Source: an uncultured Sphingobacteriales bacterium
GTDB taxonomy: Bacteria > Bacteroidota > Bacteroidia > Chitinophagales > Chitinophagaceae
Direction of reading: 5' to 3'
DNA: 64,000 bases
NCBI GenBank assembly: GCA_937991535.1
Contig: CALKHN010000079.1
Coordinates: forward strand, 62,001-126,000
Both the position numbers and the translations under genes were made by a program. Positions 45,439 through 54,377 of the stretch are shown piece by piece; position 1 is the first letter of the stretch; every line of letters starts with the position of its first letter. The notes beneath the pieces were generated by a model. That model worked only from the letters and a program-made list of their open reading frames with translations. It had not been told where the DNA came from and made no database searches.

Positions 45439-45546
45439 GGTTTCCAACGTTTAATTCTTAACTATTAAATTACTGATTTTTAAGCTTTTTGATTTAGGCA
45501 GCACAAATAGATTTCTATCCGGCCCGTTGCCAGGTTAAAAAAGAAT

Positions 45547-47160
45547 TTACTGTTTTGCCGCTGTAATCTTATCATTCTTTTTAGAAAAGGTGAAGAAATT
45601 AATACTTAATGCCGGCAGTGTTGCGTTGCCGGATTTTATCGCATTGCCTTTTATTTGCGGCAGTTCGTCATTCGCATCTAACTTTAGTTCTGATCCATTC
45701 AGCATTACCGTTTCACCCTGGATTTCTTTAGAAGTCAACACGTATTGCAGCGCATCTGCCGGTATATTTACAGACGAAGATTCTTTATTGGTGTTAATGG
45801 CCAGAATGGTGATGCCGTCTGCCTGACCTTTTGTATTGTGCGCAAATAAATAAACGCCGGGTTGCCCGTCACCCGCTTCATATACTTCCGTGCCCATAAG
45901 TTTTGCCCATAATAAGGCCGCCCAATAATTGGGTTTAGGCAAATGGGTATCCTGGTCTACCAGGCTGTACTCACTGGCGGCAAGAGTGTTGTGTATTACA
46001 ACTTTTACGCCGTGTTTTGCCGAGGAACCCAACTGATACAAATAGCGGAAGCAATCTAAATAAGTGGCGGCAAAAGGGTCGCCTCCTGCGGCTGCTTCTG
46101 CAGTTTCCGTAATCCATAAAGGCTTTCCGGGGTTGTATTTATCTCTCAATCGTCCGTAATAACTTGTTACACTATCCGTTTTTCGCAACCAGGCAAATTC
46201 CAGGGCATTTTCCGCCTTGATAGAAAAGGGACCGCTCCGCATCATGCGAATGGAAGCCGCTCCATACATGTGATAAGAAAATGCATCAAACACCGGTTTG
46301 GGCTCTGCCGACATCATGGAATCGGTGGTGAGCAATGTTATACCCATTGATGAGCCGCCACCAGCAAGACCTTCCATTACAGATCCGGGCCCTAATAATG
46401 TCATGTCCGGCGCCTGTTGTTTTGCCCAGGTCCTATAAGCATATACATCTCTTGCAAAGTCATGTCCGTCATAGTTTTTTTTGATTTCACCACCGGCAGT
46501 AGGCATGCTGGGTTCATTAAAAAGTTCTGCGGCGGCTATTTCACCCCCCATGCTTTTTGTATAGTTCACTATCTTCTGAGCTTCTTTTGGAGTCCATACG
46601 CCGCTGGCATCTCTTACGCCATTGGATACCGAAAACGATGTTACCAATTTAGAGCCGGTTTCCTTCACGAAATCAATAACAGCTTTCCATTGACTGCGGG
46701 TCAGTACATTCACAAATCCCGCCGGCGCTTTTTTCATCTGTGGTTCATCATTATCCTGGAAATAAATAGCATTTGCCCAGGTGCCGCTTACCCGCATATA
46801 AGCCGGCGCCAAACTTTTTGCCAGCGTAAGCAGCCTTTTATCTGCGAGATTAACAGGCGAAAGCTTTCGGTACATGGCGTCATTCTTTTGAGAAATATCA
46901 TACGTTGATGATATCGCTAAAGAAGGCAGGCTATCCATCAATTTATAAGGTTTCCAAAACTCACCGCCAACAACTTCCACCATTTCCACATTGTAAGATT
47001 GAAAACGTTCATCTACGCTGCCTAAATGTTTCATTTCTTTCAAATTAATAGTAATGTCGCTACTGTCTTTACTGACAGTTGTGTTTCCACCTCCTGAACC
47101 GCATGCAGAGAAGGCAAATAGGGTTGCGATGTACATGAGCGCTACTGCAAATGATTTCAT
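45547..47160 (-). CDS. GH79 heparanase/beta-glucuronidase-like lipoprotein
   Basis: A 537-residue lipoprotein: signal peptide with lipobox FSAC, Cys20. The clan GH-A barrel carries the acid/base Glu216 in AAELFNEPSMP and the nucleophile Glu352 in LWITETAEA. The regions YMRVSGTWANAIYF and GVKVVIHNTLAASEYSLVD are close to those of animal heparanase and bacterial GH79 enzymes. A C-terminal beta-sandwich (about 430-537) completes the fold. It likely releases glucuronic acid from heparan-like or arabinogalactan chains at the cell surface. It is read from its own promoter, divergently from the porin. Confidence 0.88.
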   Translation of the reverse strand: MKSFAVALMYIATLFAFSACGSGGGNTTVSKDSSDITINLKEMKHLGSVDERFQSYNVEMVEVVGGEFWKPYKLMDSLPSLAISSTYDISQKNDAMYRKLSPVNLADKRLLTLAKSLAPAYMRVSGTWANAIYFQDNDEPQMKKAPAGFVNVLTRSQWKAVIDFVKETGSKLVTSFSVSNGVRDASGVWTPKEAQKIVNYTKSMGGEIAAAELFNEPSMPTAGGEIKKNYDGHDFARDVYAYRTWAKQQAPDMTLLGPGSVMEGLAGGGSSMGITLLTTDSMMSAEPKPVFDAFSYHMYGAASIRMMRSGPFSIKAENALEFAWLRKTDSVTSYYGRLRDKYNPGKPLWITETAEAAAGGDPFAATYLDCFRYLYQLGSSAKHGVKVVIHNTLAASEYSLVDQDTHLPKPNYWAALLWAKLMGTEVYEAGDGQPGVYLFAHNTKGQADGITILAINTNKESSSVNIPADALQYVLTSKEIQGETVMLNGSELKLDANDELPQIKGNAIKSGNATLPALSINFFTFSKKNDKITAAKQ

Positions 47161-47375
47161 GGTATTTATTTAAGTAGCTGAATTATTTTAATGCTTAGCA
47201 AACCGTTGAAATGCATTTTAGATTTGGATTTGTTGGCAACTGCTTTACTTCTGCCGGCAACTGGCACGCTGTTTTTACCCTGGTAAAGAAAAGGCTTAGG
47301 CGACTTGTTGTTTAAAACAACTGTATTCATAAAGCGTAGATTATTAGATCAACCAATTCGATACGAAGCCCTTAC

Positions 47376-47383
47376 AAAGATAA
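47376..47383 (-). promoter_or_regulatory. Possible -7 box for the GH79 lipoprotein gene
   Basis: On the minus strand the bases read TATCTTTG, fitting TAnnTTTG, about 215 nt upstream of the start codon. No clean -33 TTTG is seen at the right distance. Confidence 0.3.
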
Positions 47384-47528
47384 ATAATCAATGACTACAC
47401 TATTCCCGGCCAATGGTTATATTATTCGGAAAAAGTGTTATTGGATCAGGAAATGCCGTTGAAATAAGAGAAGAGTTGTGTATTTTATTCCACAATTTTT
47501 AATTTCTGTATCCTCATAGTAAAGAAGA

Positions 47529-47536
47529 TATCTTTG
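47529..47536 (+). promoter_or_regulatory. Possible -7 box for the porin gene
   Basis: The plus strand reads TATCTTTG, fitting TAnnTTTG, with a TTTC about 22 bp upstream as an imperfect -33 element. It lies about 150 bp before the porin start. Confidence 0.3.
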
Positions 47537-47683
47537 CCTGGGAGTTGAAAAGGGTTTTGCAATTACAGTTCGGCGTTTAACCTTAATGAAAATGCGCAAC
47601 AAAATACGACGAAGGCACAGGAGCGGAATTTCCTGGATTATCCAAATCGGTAATTTTTACCAGCACTAATAATACCCTTATAA

Positions 47684-48916
47684 GTGAAGTATGTCAGTTT
47701 TTTGTTCAAAAAATGTTTCCGGCAATTAATGCAGTTGCAACTCTCGGCGTTTATAGCCTTTCCCGCTATCGCACAGGACCAAATAAAAGGGTTTGAAATA
47801 TACGGTTATATTAAAACAGATATAGGCTACAATTTTAATCAAATTAATCCTGATTGGTTTGATGTATTGCGCGTTACCAAACTGCCACAGTACAAAGATC
47901 AATTTGCGCCGGATGGAAAAATTTATTTCAGCATCCGTGAAAGCAGAATGGGATTTAAAAGTTGGTTACCGGGTGGTGCAGACCATATCCGGACTAACTT
48001 TGAATTCGATGTTTTTGGAGTAGGCGACAATGTGGGCCAGTCCGCTTTTCACCTGCGGACGGCCTATATACAATTGGGTGGGTTTTTAATTGGAAAGAAC
48101 CAAAGCCTGTTTACAGACGCCGACGTAGTGCCTGGAATTCTTGACTTCGGAGGACCACCAGGCAGGCCCTCTCTTCGCTCTATTCAGGTACGCTACATGC
48201 AAAACAGGGAAACCCTAAAGTGGGGGATTGCGTTGGAACAGCCAGGCGCTACTTCTGATGAAGGCATTTATGCCGAAAGAATCGAACTGCAAAATGTAAA
48301 GCCTGAATTCAAACTTCCGGATCTTACGGCTCAATACCGAATGCTGGTACAGAAAGGTTATATCGAAGCAGCGGGAGTTTTAAAATGGATAAAGTGGAAA
48401 AATACCACCCCAGGCCCAATCAATCTAAGTGGAGATGAAATAGGATTCGGTTTTTACGTCAGTTCCAGATACCGGTTGCATAGTAAAACGCTTATTAAAG
48501 CTCAAATAGTCTATGGAAAGGGAATGGAAAATTATTTAACTGATGCCGGCCCGGATATCGGTATAAAAAATAATTTAGGAAATGCCACCACTCCTATAGT
48601 AGGAGTTTCATTACCGGTAATAGGGGGACTGGCTTTTTTAGAGTACAATTGGGGTGCTAAATGGATCAGCACATTGGGGTACTCAGGCATTCGAATATAC
48701 AACTCGAACGCTCAGGCTGGCAACGCATTCAGGAATGGACATTATGGAATTATCAACTTGCTTTACCAGCCGGTTGCAGCATTCATAGCGGGAGTTGAGC
48801 TACAATGGGGGCAAAGAAAAAATTATAATGATGGATTTGGCTCATCTGCAATTAAAGTACAGTTCTCATGCAAGTACAGTTTCTCGCATTTGGTTCAGGA
48901 AAAGATAAACAAATAA
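47684..48916 (+). CDS. DcaP-like outer-membrane porin
   Basis: A 410-residue protein with a signal peptide ending near PAIAQ. The mature part has short alternating beta strands and aromatic ends typical of a barrel (FEIYGYIKTDIGYNFNQ, RESRMGFKSWLPGG, TAYIQLGGFLIGKNQSLF, GILDFGGPPGRPSLRSIQVR). The pattern matches the DcaP family of trimeric porins, known to pass negatively charged small molecules in Acinetobacter. The start chosen is GTG at 47684; ATG at 47729 is the alternative and gives a shorter signal. An inverted repeat follows the stop at 48946. Confidence 0.82.
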   Translation: MKYVSFLFKKCFRQLMQLQLSAFIAFPAIAQDQIKGFEIYGYIKTDIGYNFNQINPDWFDVLRVTKLPQYKDQFAPDGKIYFSIRESRMGFKSWLPGGADHIRTNFEFDVFGVGDNVGQSAFHLRTAYIQLGGFLIGKNQSLFTDADVVPGILDFGGPPGRPSLRSIQVRYMQNRETLKWGIALEQPGATSDEGIYAERIELQNVKPEFKLPDLTAQYRMLVQKGYIEAAGVLKWIKWKNTTPGPINLSGDEIGFGFYVSSRYRLHSKTLIKAQIVYGKGMENYLTDAGPDIGIKNNLGNATTPIVGVSLPVIGGLAFLEYNWGAKWISTLGYSGIRIYNSNAQAGNAFRNGHYGIINLLYQPVAAFIAGVELQWGQRKNYNDGFGSSAIKVQFSCKYSFSHLVQEKINK

Positions 48917-48945
48917 GGTTTACCAACGCTTAACTTACCTTTTTA

Positions 48946-49081
48946 GGGTGCATTCCAAATTGTTGCTGGCAGGTGGAGATACCAGCCAGGGCGGCCTGCC
49001 GTGGACGGTGCCTGCCTGACCGGTAGGCAGGTATTCACCGTTCACATGAAATAAAGCAATGCGACAATTTGGAATGCACCC
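48946..49081. repeat. 136-bp element with 18-bp perfect inverted ends
   Basis: GGGTGCATTCCAAATTGT at 48946-48963 is repeated inverted at 49064-49081, and similarity continues outward (AACTTAC / GTAAGTT) to give arms of about 35 bp. Inside is a second hairpin, CCTGCCT/AGGCAGG. There is no reading frame worth naming. It looks like a small mobile element (MITE) or a large terminator hairpin between the porin and the AraC gene. Confidence 0.6.
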
Positions 49082-49130
49082 CTTTTTAGTAAGTTGACGA
49101 TAATTTTTTATCTTCACTAGCACATTAACA

Positions 49131-49961
49131 ATGGATCAATTTTTCAAAATCCACCAGGTAGACGCAGGGGAAGCAAAAAAAAATTCCGCCTCCCCTGATA
49201 AACCTCATATACATGACTTTGAAGAGTTAATTATTGGTATAGAAGGAAAGCTGGAGCATTTTATTGATTTTAGAACGACAAGTTTTGACGCGCCGTTCGT
49301 GAGCTTTATAACAAAAGGGAAAGTGCACCGTGCGATTCCGATGGTGAAAAATGGCAGGTGTCATTTCTGGGTAATACGATTTAAAAGTGAGTTTATCCCG
49401 GCAACCACTTTTCAATTGTATTCAAATTATCACAACTTTGCAAACATTCAAATACAGAGAACTGATTGCTTCGATAGAATCGTTAAGCTTTGTGAAATGA
49501 TGTTCGGTGAAATGCAGCAATCTGTTCCTGACCTTGCTGTCATAAGTCACTTGTTGAGTGCCATATTCATAATGGTTGAATCTGAAAGAAAAAAATTCCT
49601 GGAAGCAGATGAAACCATTCAAAAAGCACAGAGTGTTACTTTCAGGATTTTTTTGAAAATACTTGAAGAAAATTATCACAGGCGGGTTGGAGTTGAGTTT
49701 TATGCAGAGCGGTTATTTATGTCTGCAAGGAATCTGAACCTGATTTGCCAGGATGTTTTGCACCAAACGGTAACCGAAATGATTGAAATACGAAAACTTA
49801 TTGAAGCAAAAAACCTTCTGATAAGTACGGATAAATCGGTTTCTGAAATTGGGGCAGTTTTAGGCTACAGCGAAAAAGCATACTTCTCTGCAGTCTTTAA
49901 AAAAAGGTCGGGGCAAACTCCTACAGAGTTCAGGGATGAAATGAAAAAACTCGGTTTTTAA
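49131..49961 (+). CDS. AraC family transcriptional regulator
   Basis: A 276-residue regulator. The N-terminal half is a cupin-type sensing domain (HIHDFEELIIGIEGKLEHFI), and the C-terminal 100 residues carry two helix-turn-helix motifs (FYAERLFMSARNLNLICQDV and EIGAVLGYSEKAYFSAVFKK) with the RSGQTPTEFRDE ending. It is followed 13 bp later by the OsmC/4Fe-4S gene and probably controls the stress cluster that follows. Confidence 0.9.
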   Translation: MDQFFKIHQVDAGEAKKNSASPDKPHIHDFEELIIGIEGKLEHFIDFRTTSFDAPFVSFITKGKVHRAIPMVKNGRCHFWVIRFKSEFIPATTFQLYSNYHNFANIQIQRTDCFDRIVKLCEMMFGEMQQSVPDLAVISHLLSAIFIMVESERKKFLEADETIQKAQSVTFRIFLKILEENYHRRVGVEFYAERLFMSARNLNLICQDVLHQTVTEMIEIRKLIEAKNLLISTDKSVSEIGAVLGYSEKAYFSAVFKKRSGQTPTEFRDEMKKLGF

Positions 49962-49974
49962 ATTACAACAGATT

Positions 49975-50622
49975 ATGAAGTATAAACTTGATAAACCAGT
50001 TCAGGGCGTCATTGGCAATGAAAAGTATCAATGTATCATTGAATGGCGTAATGGAAAATTCATTGCGGATGAACCGGAGTCTGTCGGAGGGAAAGATACA
50101 GGGCCTGATCCCTATTCACTTTTGCTTTCTTCCCTGGCTTCCTGCAAATTAATTACGATGCGGATGTATATTGACCGGAAGGGGTGGCAGATTGAAAGAA
50201 TAGCCGTCAATGCAAATATGTACCAGGAAACAAAAGCTGCAACGACAAATGCAGTCATTGACTGCGACATTCTGTTTTTAAGTTCTGTAAGCGAGGAACA
50301 AAAATTGAAGTTGATGGAAATTGCAGAAAGCTGCCCCGTTTCAAAAATCTTACAGGGTAACCTGAAGGTAAGAGTGTTTGCTTTTAGAGACGGAGACACA
50401 AAAACAATAAAATATACAAATGGGGAGGTCACTGTTTTATGGAAACCTGAGTTTTGTCAGCACTCAACCCGCTGCTGGACGCAATTGCCTCAGGTGTTTA
50501 AGCCCTCGATAAAAAAGTGGATAGACCCTAACGGCGCTCCTGCTGAAAGCATTCAACAGCAGGTTGCAAAATGTCCGTCAGGAGCGCTTGTATTTTTAGA
50601 AAATAATAAGAAAGATGAGTGA
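49975..50622 (+). CDS. OsmC domain fused to a divergent 4Fe-4S mono-cluster domain
   Basis: A 215-residue fusion. Residues 1-140 are OsmC-like with the two peroxidatic Cys, Cys57 (SSLASCKLITMRMY) and Cys120 (ESCPVSKIL), which reduce organic hydroperoxides in this family. Residues 150-210 match the Fer4_19 domain: Cys161, His163, Cys167 and Cys200 in CQHSTRCW and AKCPSGALVF. An iron-sulfur partner could feed or sense electrons for peroxide reduction. It lies 13 bp after the AraC gene, so the two are likely an operon. Confidence 0.88.
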   Translation: MKYKLDKPVQGVIGNEKYQCIIEWRNGKFIADEPESVGGKDTGPDPYSLLLSSLASCKLITMRMYIDRKGWQIERIAVNANMYQETKAATTNAVIDCDILFLSSVSEEQKLKLMEIAESCPVSKILQGNLKVRVFAFRDGDTKTIKYTNGEVTVLWKPEFCQHSTRCWTQLPQVFKPSIKKWIDPNGAPAESIQQQVAKCPSGALVFLENNKKDE

Positions 50623-50896
50623 GGGAAGATATCATACGCAATTCAACAGTGCCATGCATCCGAAGTGGTGAAGGATAATCCGGGCAAATAATCCTGAATG
50701 CGCATTGGACCTTGTACCTTGTACCTCTTTCCTGGTACTCTTGCTTTACGCTTCTTATCTGGCTTATTTGGATAAATGGGAAAGCCAACTTCCTGATATC
50801 ACAACACATTTTCCTGATATTACTACTGAAGAAAGCCTGTCTAATCAGACCTTTATACTGTCAAATTCCATCAATCATTTATAAATGCCTAAAAAA

Positions 50897-51493
50897 ATGA
50901 AAAAAATAATCACGTTAAAAGCAGTTGCGATACTTTTTGCATTGGTATCTATCCTGGCATCAACAAGTTGCGGCAGCAATACTAACAACACTTCAGACCT
51001 TCAGGCTAAAGTTGATTCATTACAAAATGAGCTCAAAAAACTTACAGATGAAAGAGAAATTACAGAATTGCGGCTTGCAAAATTTGACACGCTTGATTTT
51101 GAGTATTACAGTAATCAGAAATGGGATATGTTTACACATAACCATGCCGACAACATCAAAGTTTATTATCCCGATGGCGCCATTAGCACAGGCTTGTATC
51201 CGCAACACATTGACATGATTAAAGGTCAGTTTGTTTTTGCGCCGGACACGAAGATAAAAACGCATCCGGTAAGGTTCGGCAGCGGCGAATGGACTTGCGT
51301 GATTGGTGAAATGGAAGGAACATTTTCCAAACCCATGCCAATAGGAGGCGGGAAAACAATTCCACCTACGGGAAAGCCTTTCAAGCTTAGAATGGCAACG
51401 GTTGCACACTGGGGAGCAGACAACAAAATGACCGAAGAATTTTTGTTTTGGGACAACCAGTCATTCATGAAACAAATAGGATTGGCAAAATAA
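50897..51493 (+). CDS. SnoaL/NTF2-like lipoprotein
   Basis: A 198-residue lipoprotein (lipobox near ASTSC) with a short coiled coil LQAKVDSLQNELKKLTDERE (about 35-54) and then a cone-shaped NTF2/SnoaL-like fold (FEYYSNQKWDMFTHNH, YYPDGAISTGLYPQHID, TVAHWGADNKMTEEFLFWD). Such domains include ester cyclases and small-molecule binders. The ATG at 50897 gives a normal lipoprotein signal; an ATG four codons upstream at 50885 is also possible. It belongs to the stress cluster after OsmC. Confidence 0.75.
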   Translation: MKKIITLKAVAILFALVSILASTSCGSNTNNTSDLQAKVDSLQNELKKLTDEREITELRLAKFDTLDFEYYSNQKWDMFTHNHADNIKVYYPDGAISTGLYPQHIDMIKGQFVFAPDTKIKTHPVRFGSGEWTCVIGEMEGTFSKPMPIGGGKTIPPTGKPFKLRMATVAHWGADNKMTEEFLFWDNQSFMKQIGLAK

Positions 51494-51520
51494 ATAGTTT
51501 GTCAAAACCTGATTGAATAA

Positions 51521-51688
51521 ATAAGAAGCATCAGTATATTATTTGTTACATCCACCAGGGTGTTACAGCCAGGAAGCGCAGTTTCGTATTTTGAACTGAA
51601 CTCCACACCCGGTCAAACATTGAAATTAAGTGAGCTAAAAAGGCAAATGGATCATCATTGCTTTTTAAACCCTATAATCGAACAATGA
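51521..51688 (+). other. Possible peroxiredoxin-like relic
   Basis: A 55-codon open stretch without a usual start contains YFELNSTPGQTLKLSELKRQ, which resembles the N-terminal strand-turn of AhpC/TlpA redoxin domains. No active-site Cys follows before the stop. It may be a decayed thioredoxin-fold gene between the SnoaL-like and aldehyde dehydrogenase genes. Weak evidence. Confidence 0.25.
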
Positions 51689-51728
51689 AAGCAACAGGTA
51701 TACATCCTTAACACAAAAATCAGATGAT

Positions 51729-53189
51729 ATGACTAAGTACCAAAATCTTAACCAGCAATATATTGCCGGCGCCTGGAAACCAGGAAGCGAAAACAACAAT
51801 ATTGATGATTATAATCCGTACGACCAGTCAATTGTAGCCACTTTTAAATCCGCAGGATTAAAGGATCTGGATGAGGCTTATAACGCCGCCAGAAAAGCAC
51901 AGGAAGCCTGGGCTAAAACGCTGCCGCAAACCCGGAGTGATATTATGACGAAAGCTGCCAATATTATTGAACAGCGAAAGGATGAAATAGCCGATATCAT
52001 GACAAAGGAATGTGGGAGCACCGTTATAAAAAGAGCCATTGAATTACAAATCGGCATAAACATTATCCGGGAAGCAGCCTCCTTCCCTACAAGACAACAT
52101 GGATACATTTTTGATTCCTTTACTCCCGGTAAGGAAAGCAGGGTTTATCGGAAGCCATTGGGTGTTATTGGCGTCATCAGTCCTTTCAATTTTCCATTTA
52201 ATCTCTCTTTACGGTCTGTTGCCACTGCACTGGCTGTTGGGAACGCTGTAGTCTTAAAACCAGCTTCGGAAACGCCCATTATCGGCGGAACTATTATAGG
52301 AAAAATATTTGAAGAAGCCGGGTTGCCCAAAGGTGTATTAAATGTCGTAGTAGGAAAAGCCTCTCTTATCGGCGATCCCTTTGTAGAGCATCCGATTCCA
52401 AAATTGATTTCTTTCACGGGTTCTACTCCTGTGGGTACCAACCTGGCAAAGCTGGCTGCGGGACAATTGAAAAAAACATCTCTTGAACTTGGAGGCAATA
52501 ATGTATTCATTGTTATGGATGATGCAGATATAGACAGAGCCGTAGAAGCCTCTGTTTTTGGAAAGTTCCTGCATCAGGGACAAATCTGCATGTCAATCAA
52601 CCGGATATTTTTACAGGAAAAAATATTCGATAGCTTCAAAGAGAAATTCATAGCAAAAGTTAAAAAATTAAAATTTGGTGATCCTGCTGATAAGGATGTA
52701 CTGATAGGTCCTCTCATAGATGAAAAAGCAGTTAACAGGATTTTAAAAAGTATTGATGCCAGTGTTACCCGGGGCGCCAAAGTTGAAACAGGAGGTAAAG
52801 CCAAAGGAAATGTTCTGGAACCAACGGTAATGACGGGTGTGAAAAACGATTATCCCATTGCGCATGATGAAATTTTTGGCCCGGTAGCGCCTTTGATCTC
52901 CTTTAAAACGGTTGAGGAAGTATTGGCGATGGCCAATGAAATAAATTATGGGTTAAGCGGCGCTTTGCATACTTCCAATGTGGAAAAAGGAGTGGAAATA
53001 GCCAGGCAGATTACCACCGGTATGATTCACATCAATGACCAGTCTGTAAATGACGAACCCAATGCACCGTTCGGCGGCGAAAAAGGATCAGGTCTGGGGA
53101 GGTTCAACGGAGAATTTATCATAGAAGAGTTCTCCACCTTACAATGGGTAACCATACAACATGAAAAGAGAGATTATAGCCCGTTTTAA
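51729..53189 (+). CDS. NAD(P)-dependent aldehyde dehydrogenase
   Basis: A 486-residue ALDH. The cofactor fold motif FTGSTPVGTNLA, the catalytic Glu in LELGGNNVFIV and the nucleophile Cys in HQGQICMSINR are all present, as is the substrate lysine/Asn region VISPFNFPFNLSLR. The closest described types are benzaldehyde/vanillin dehydrogenases. Together with OsmC, YceI and HdeD it suggests removal of reactive aldehydes. Substrate unknown. Confidence 0.92.
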   Translation: MTKYQNLNQQYIAGAWKPGSENNNIDDYNPYDQSIVATFKSAGLKDLDEAYNAARKAQEAWAKTLPQTRSDIMTKAANIIEQRKDEIADIMTKECGSTVIKRAIELQIGINIIREAASFPTRQHGYIFDSFTPGKESRVYRKPLGVIGVISPFNFPFNLSLRSVATALAVGNAVVLKPASETPIIGGTIIGKIFEEAGLPKGVLNVVVGKASLIGDPFVEHPIPKLISFTGSTPVGTNLAKLAAGQLKKTSLELGGNNVFIVMDDADIDRAVEASVFGKFLHQGQICMSINRIFLQEKIFDSFKEKFIAKVKKLKFGDPADKDVLIGPLIDEKAVNRILKSIDASVTRGAKVETGGKAKGNVLEPTVMTGVKNDYPIAHDEIFGPVAPLISFKTVEEVLAMANEINYGLSGALHTSNVEKGVEIARQITTGMIHINDQSVNDEPNAPFGGEKGSGLGRFNGEFIIEEFSTLQWVTIQHEKRDYSPF

Positions 53190-53277
53190 GAGAGAGAAAA
53201 ATCTATGAATCAACAACAATACCATCAGCCTGAATCGGTTCGGTTTCTTGTTTTTGGGCTTCATTAAAAATCAGCTC

Positions 53278-53853
53278 ATGAAAAAATTATTATTTGTATC
53301 AGTAATCGTTGTTTCGGCAACGTTTTCTTTTGCTCAAACAATCTGGAAAGATGATCCCTGGCATTCCAAACTAACCTTTACCGTTACCCATCAGGGATTT
53401 TCTTCTGTTTTCGGGTCGTTCCGGAAATTTGACGCAACCATCAATGCATCGAAATCTGATTTCAGCGATGCCGTATTTATACTTTCTGTTGATGTAGCGT
53501 CTGTAAATACAGAAGTGAAAATGAGAGACGACGATTTAAGGAGCTCCAATTTCTTTGATGTTGCCAAATATCCAACGATGACGTTTAAATCAACTGCTAT
53601 AACCAACACCACAGGGATGAAAGACCGATTTAAAATTAGCGGTGACCTTACAATCCATGGAGTTACTAAAGTCGTTACTATGGATCTGTGGTACAGGGGT
53701 ACCCATGAAGATGGAATGTCTAAAAAAACCAAAGCGGGATTCCAACTGACCGGAATTATCAACCGCAGTGATTTTAATGTTGGCCCGGCTGACCCTTTTG
53801 ATATCAGCACAGAAGTTATGATAAGGGCGGATGGCGAATTTATCAGGCAGTGA
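53278..53853 (+). CDS. YceI family exported protein
   Basis: A 191-residue protein with a signal peptide ending SFAQ and a YceI lipocalin-like barrel (HSKLTFTVTHQGFSSVFGSF, FDVAKYPTMTFKST, ISGDLTIHGVTK). YceI proteins bind isoprenoid or lipid-like ligands, are base- or stress-induced in some bacteria, and often sit near oxidative stress genes. I chose the ATG at 53278 over a TTG at 53248 because it starts the signal peptide directly (MKKLLFVSVIVVSATFSFAQ). Confidence 0.9.
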   Translation: MKKLLFVSVIVVSATFSFAQTIWKDDPWHSKLTFTVTHQGFSSVFGSFRKFDATINASKSDFSDAVFILSVDVASVNTEVKMRDDDLRSSNFFDVAKYPTMTFKSTAITNTTGMKDRFKISGDLTIHGVTKVVTMDLWYRGTHEDGMSKKTKAGFQLTGIINRSDFNVGPADPFDISTEVMIRADGEFIRQ

Positions 53854-54377
53854 TTATAAGTAATATGGAAAAATAGTGAACGTGGATATAAGTGACGAAG
53901 AGGGTGAACCTCGTATGATTATTTCACATCGTATGGGATATTCATTTGTTCAGCACCCGGAATTCCGGGTGTATCATTTCGCAGCCCATTTCGCATCTCC
54001 GTTTCCACGGCTTGAAAAATGTACATGTGCTGCCGGCTATAATAGAGCATGTGTTTCCAGGATTCGTTTGGCGCTGAGAATTCCTCCGAAGTATCGCTTA
54101 CAAAAAGCATCCTCCGCAAATTTTTAATGCCGGATGCTAAGGGCGCATTTGAAACAGGCAGAACTTCAAATCATTAATAATATCTCCGTTCGGTGAGTTT
54201 GCTTGCCGGATTGTAAAAATTGATTATCCGGCAAAACAGGTAATGAAAATTTAAACTGGTTTTCCGGGCGAATGACAGTAAAAAAGTGCTATATTCAGAC
54301 TGCTAAAAACATCAGGTTGCTTCGGTTCTCGAATGGCTTTTGCCTAAATAAAAATCTCATCCGTTAAAAACTGCAAA
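53854..54377. other. Intergenic region before the alpha/beta hydrolase
   Basis: A 524-bp gap. It contains an 18-bp perfect palindrome CACCCGGAATTCCGGGTG at 53954-53971, which could be a regulator site or part of a small repeat. Short frames here have no recognisable protein, so I call no gene. Confidence 0.45.
53954..53971. repeat. 18-bp perfect palindrome
   Basis: CACCCGGAATTCCGGGTG reads the same on both strands and contains no loop. It lies about 100 bp after yceI in a gene-free stretch, and may be an operator or a short repeat unit. Confidence 0.45.

Larger units (their letters stand above)
47161..47683. other. Divergent intergenic region
   Basis: These 523 bp separate the GH79 gene (minus) and the porin gene (plus). 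Apart from the two TATCTTTG boxes noted separately I see no gene, strong hairpin or known regulatory RNA. Confidence 0.5.

Noticed and set aside
53876..54127. An 83-codon frame after yceI
   Set aside because: No recognisable domain, unusual composition, and it crosses a palindrome; treated as non-coding.
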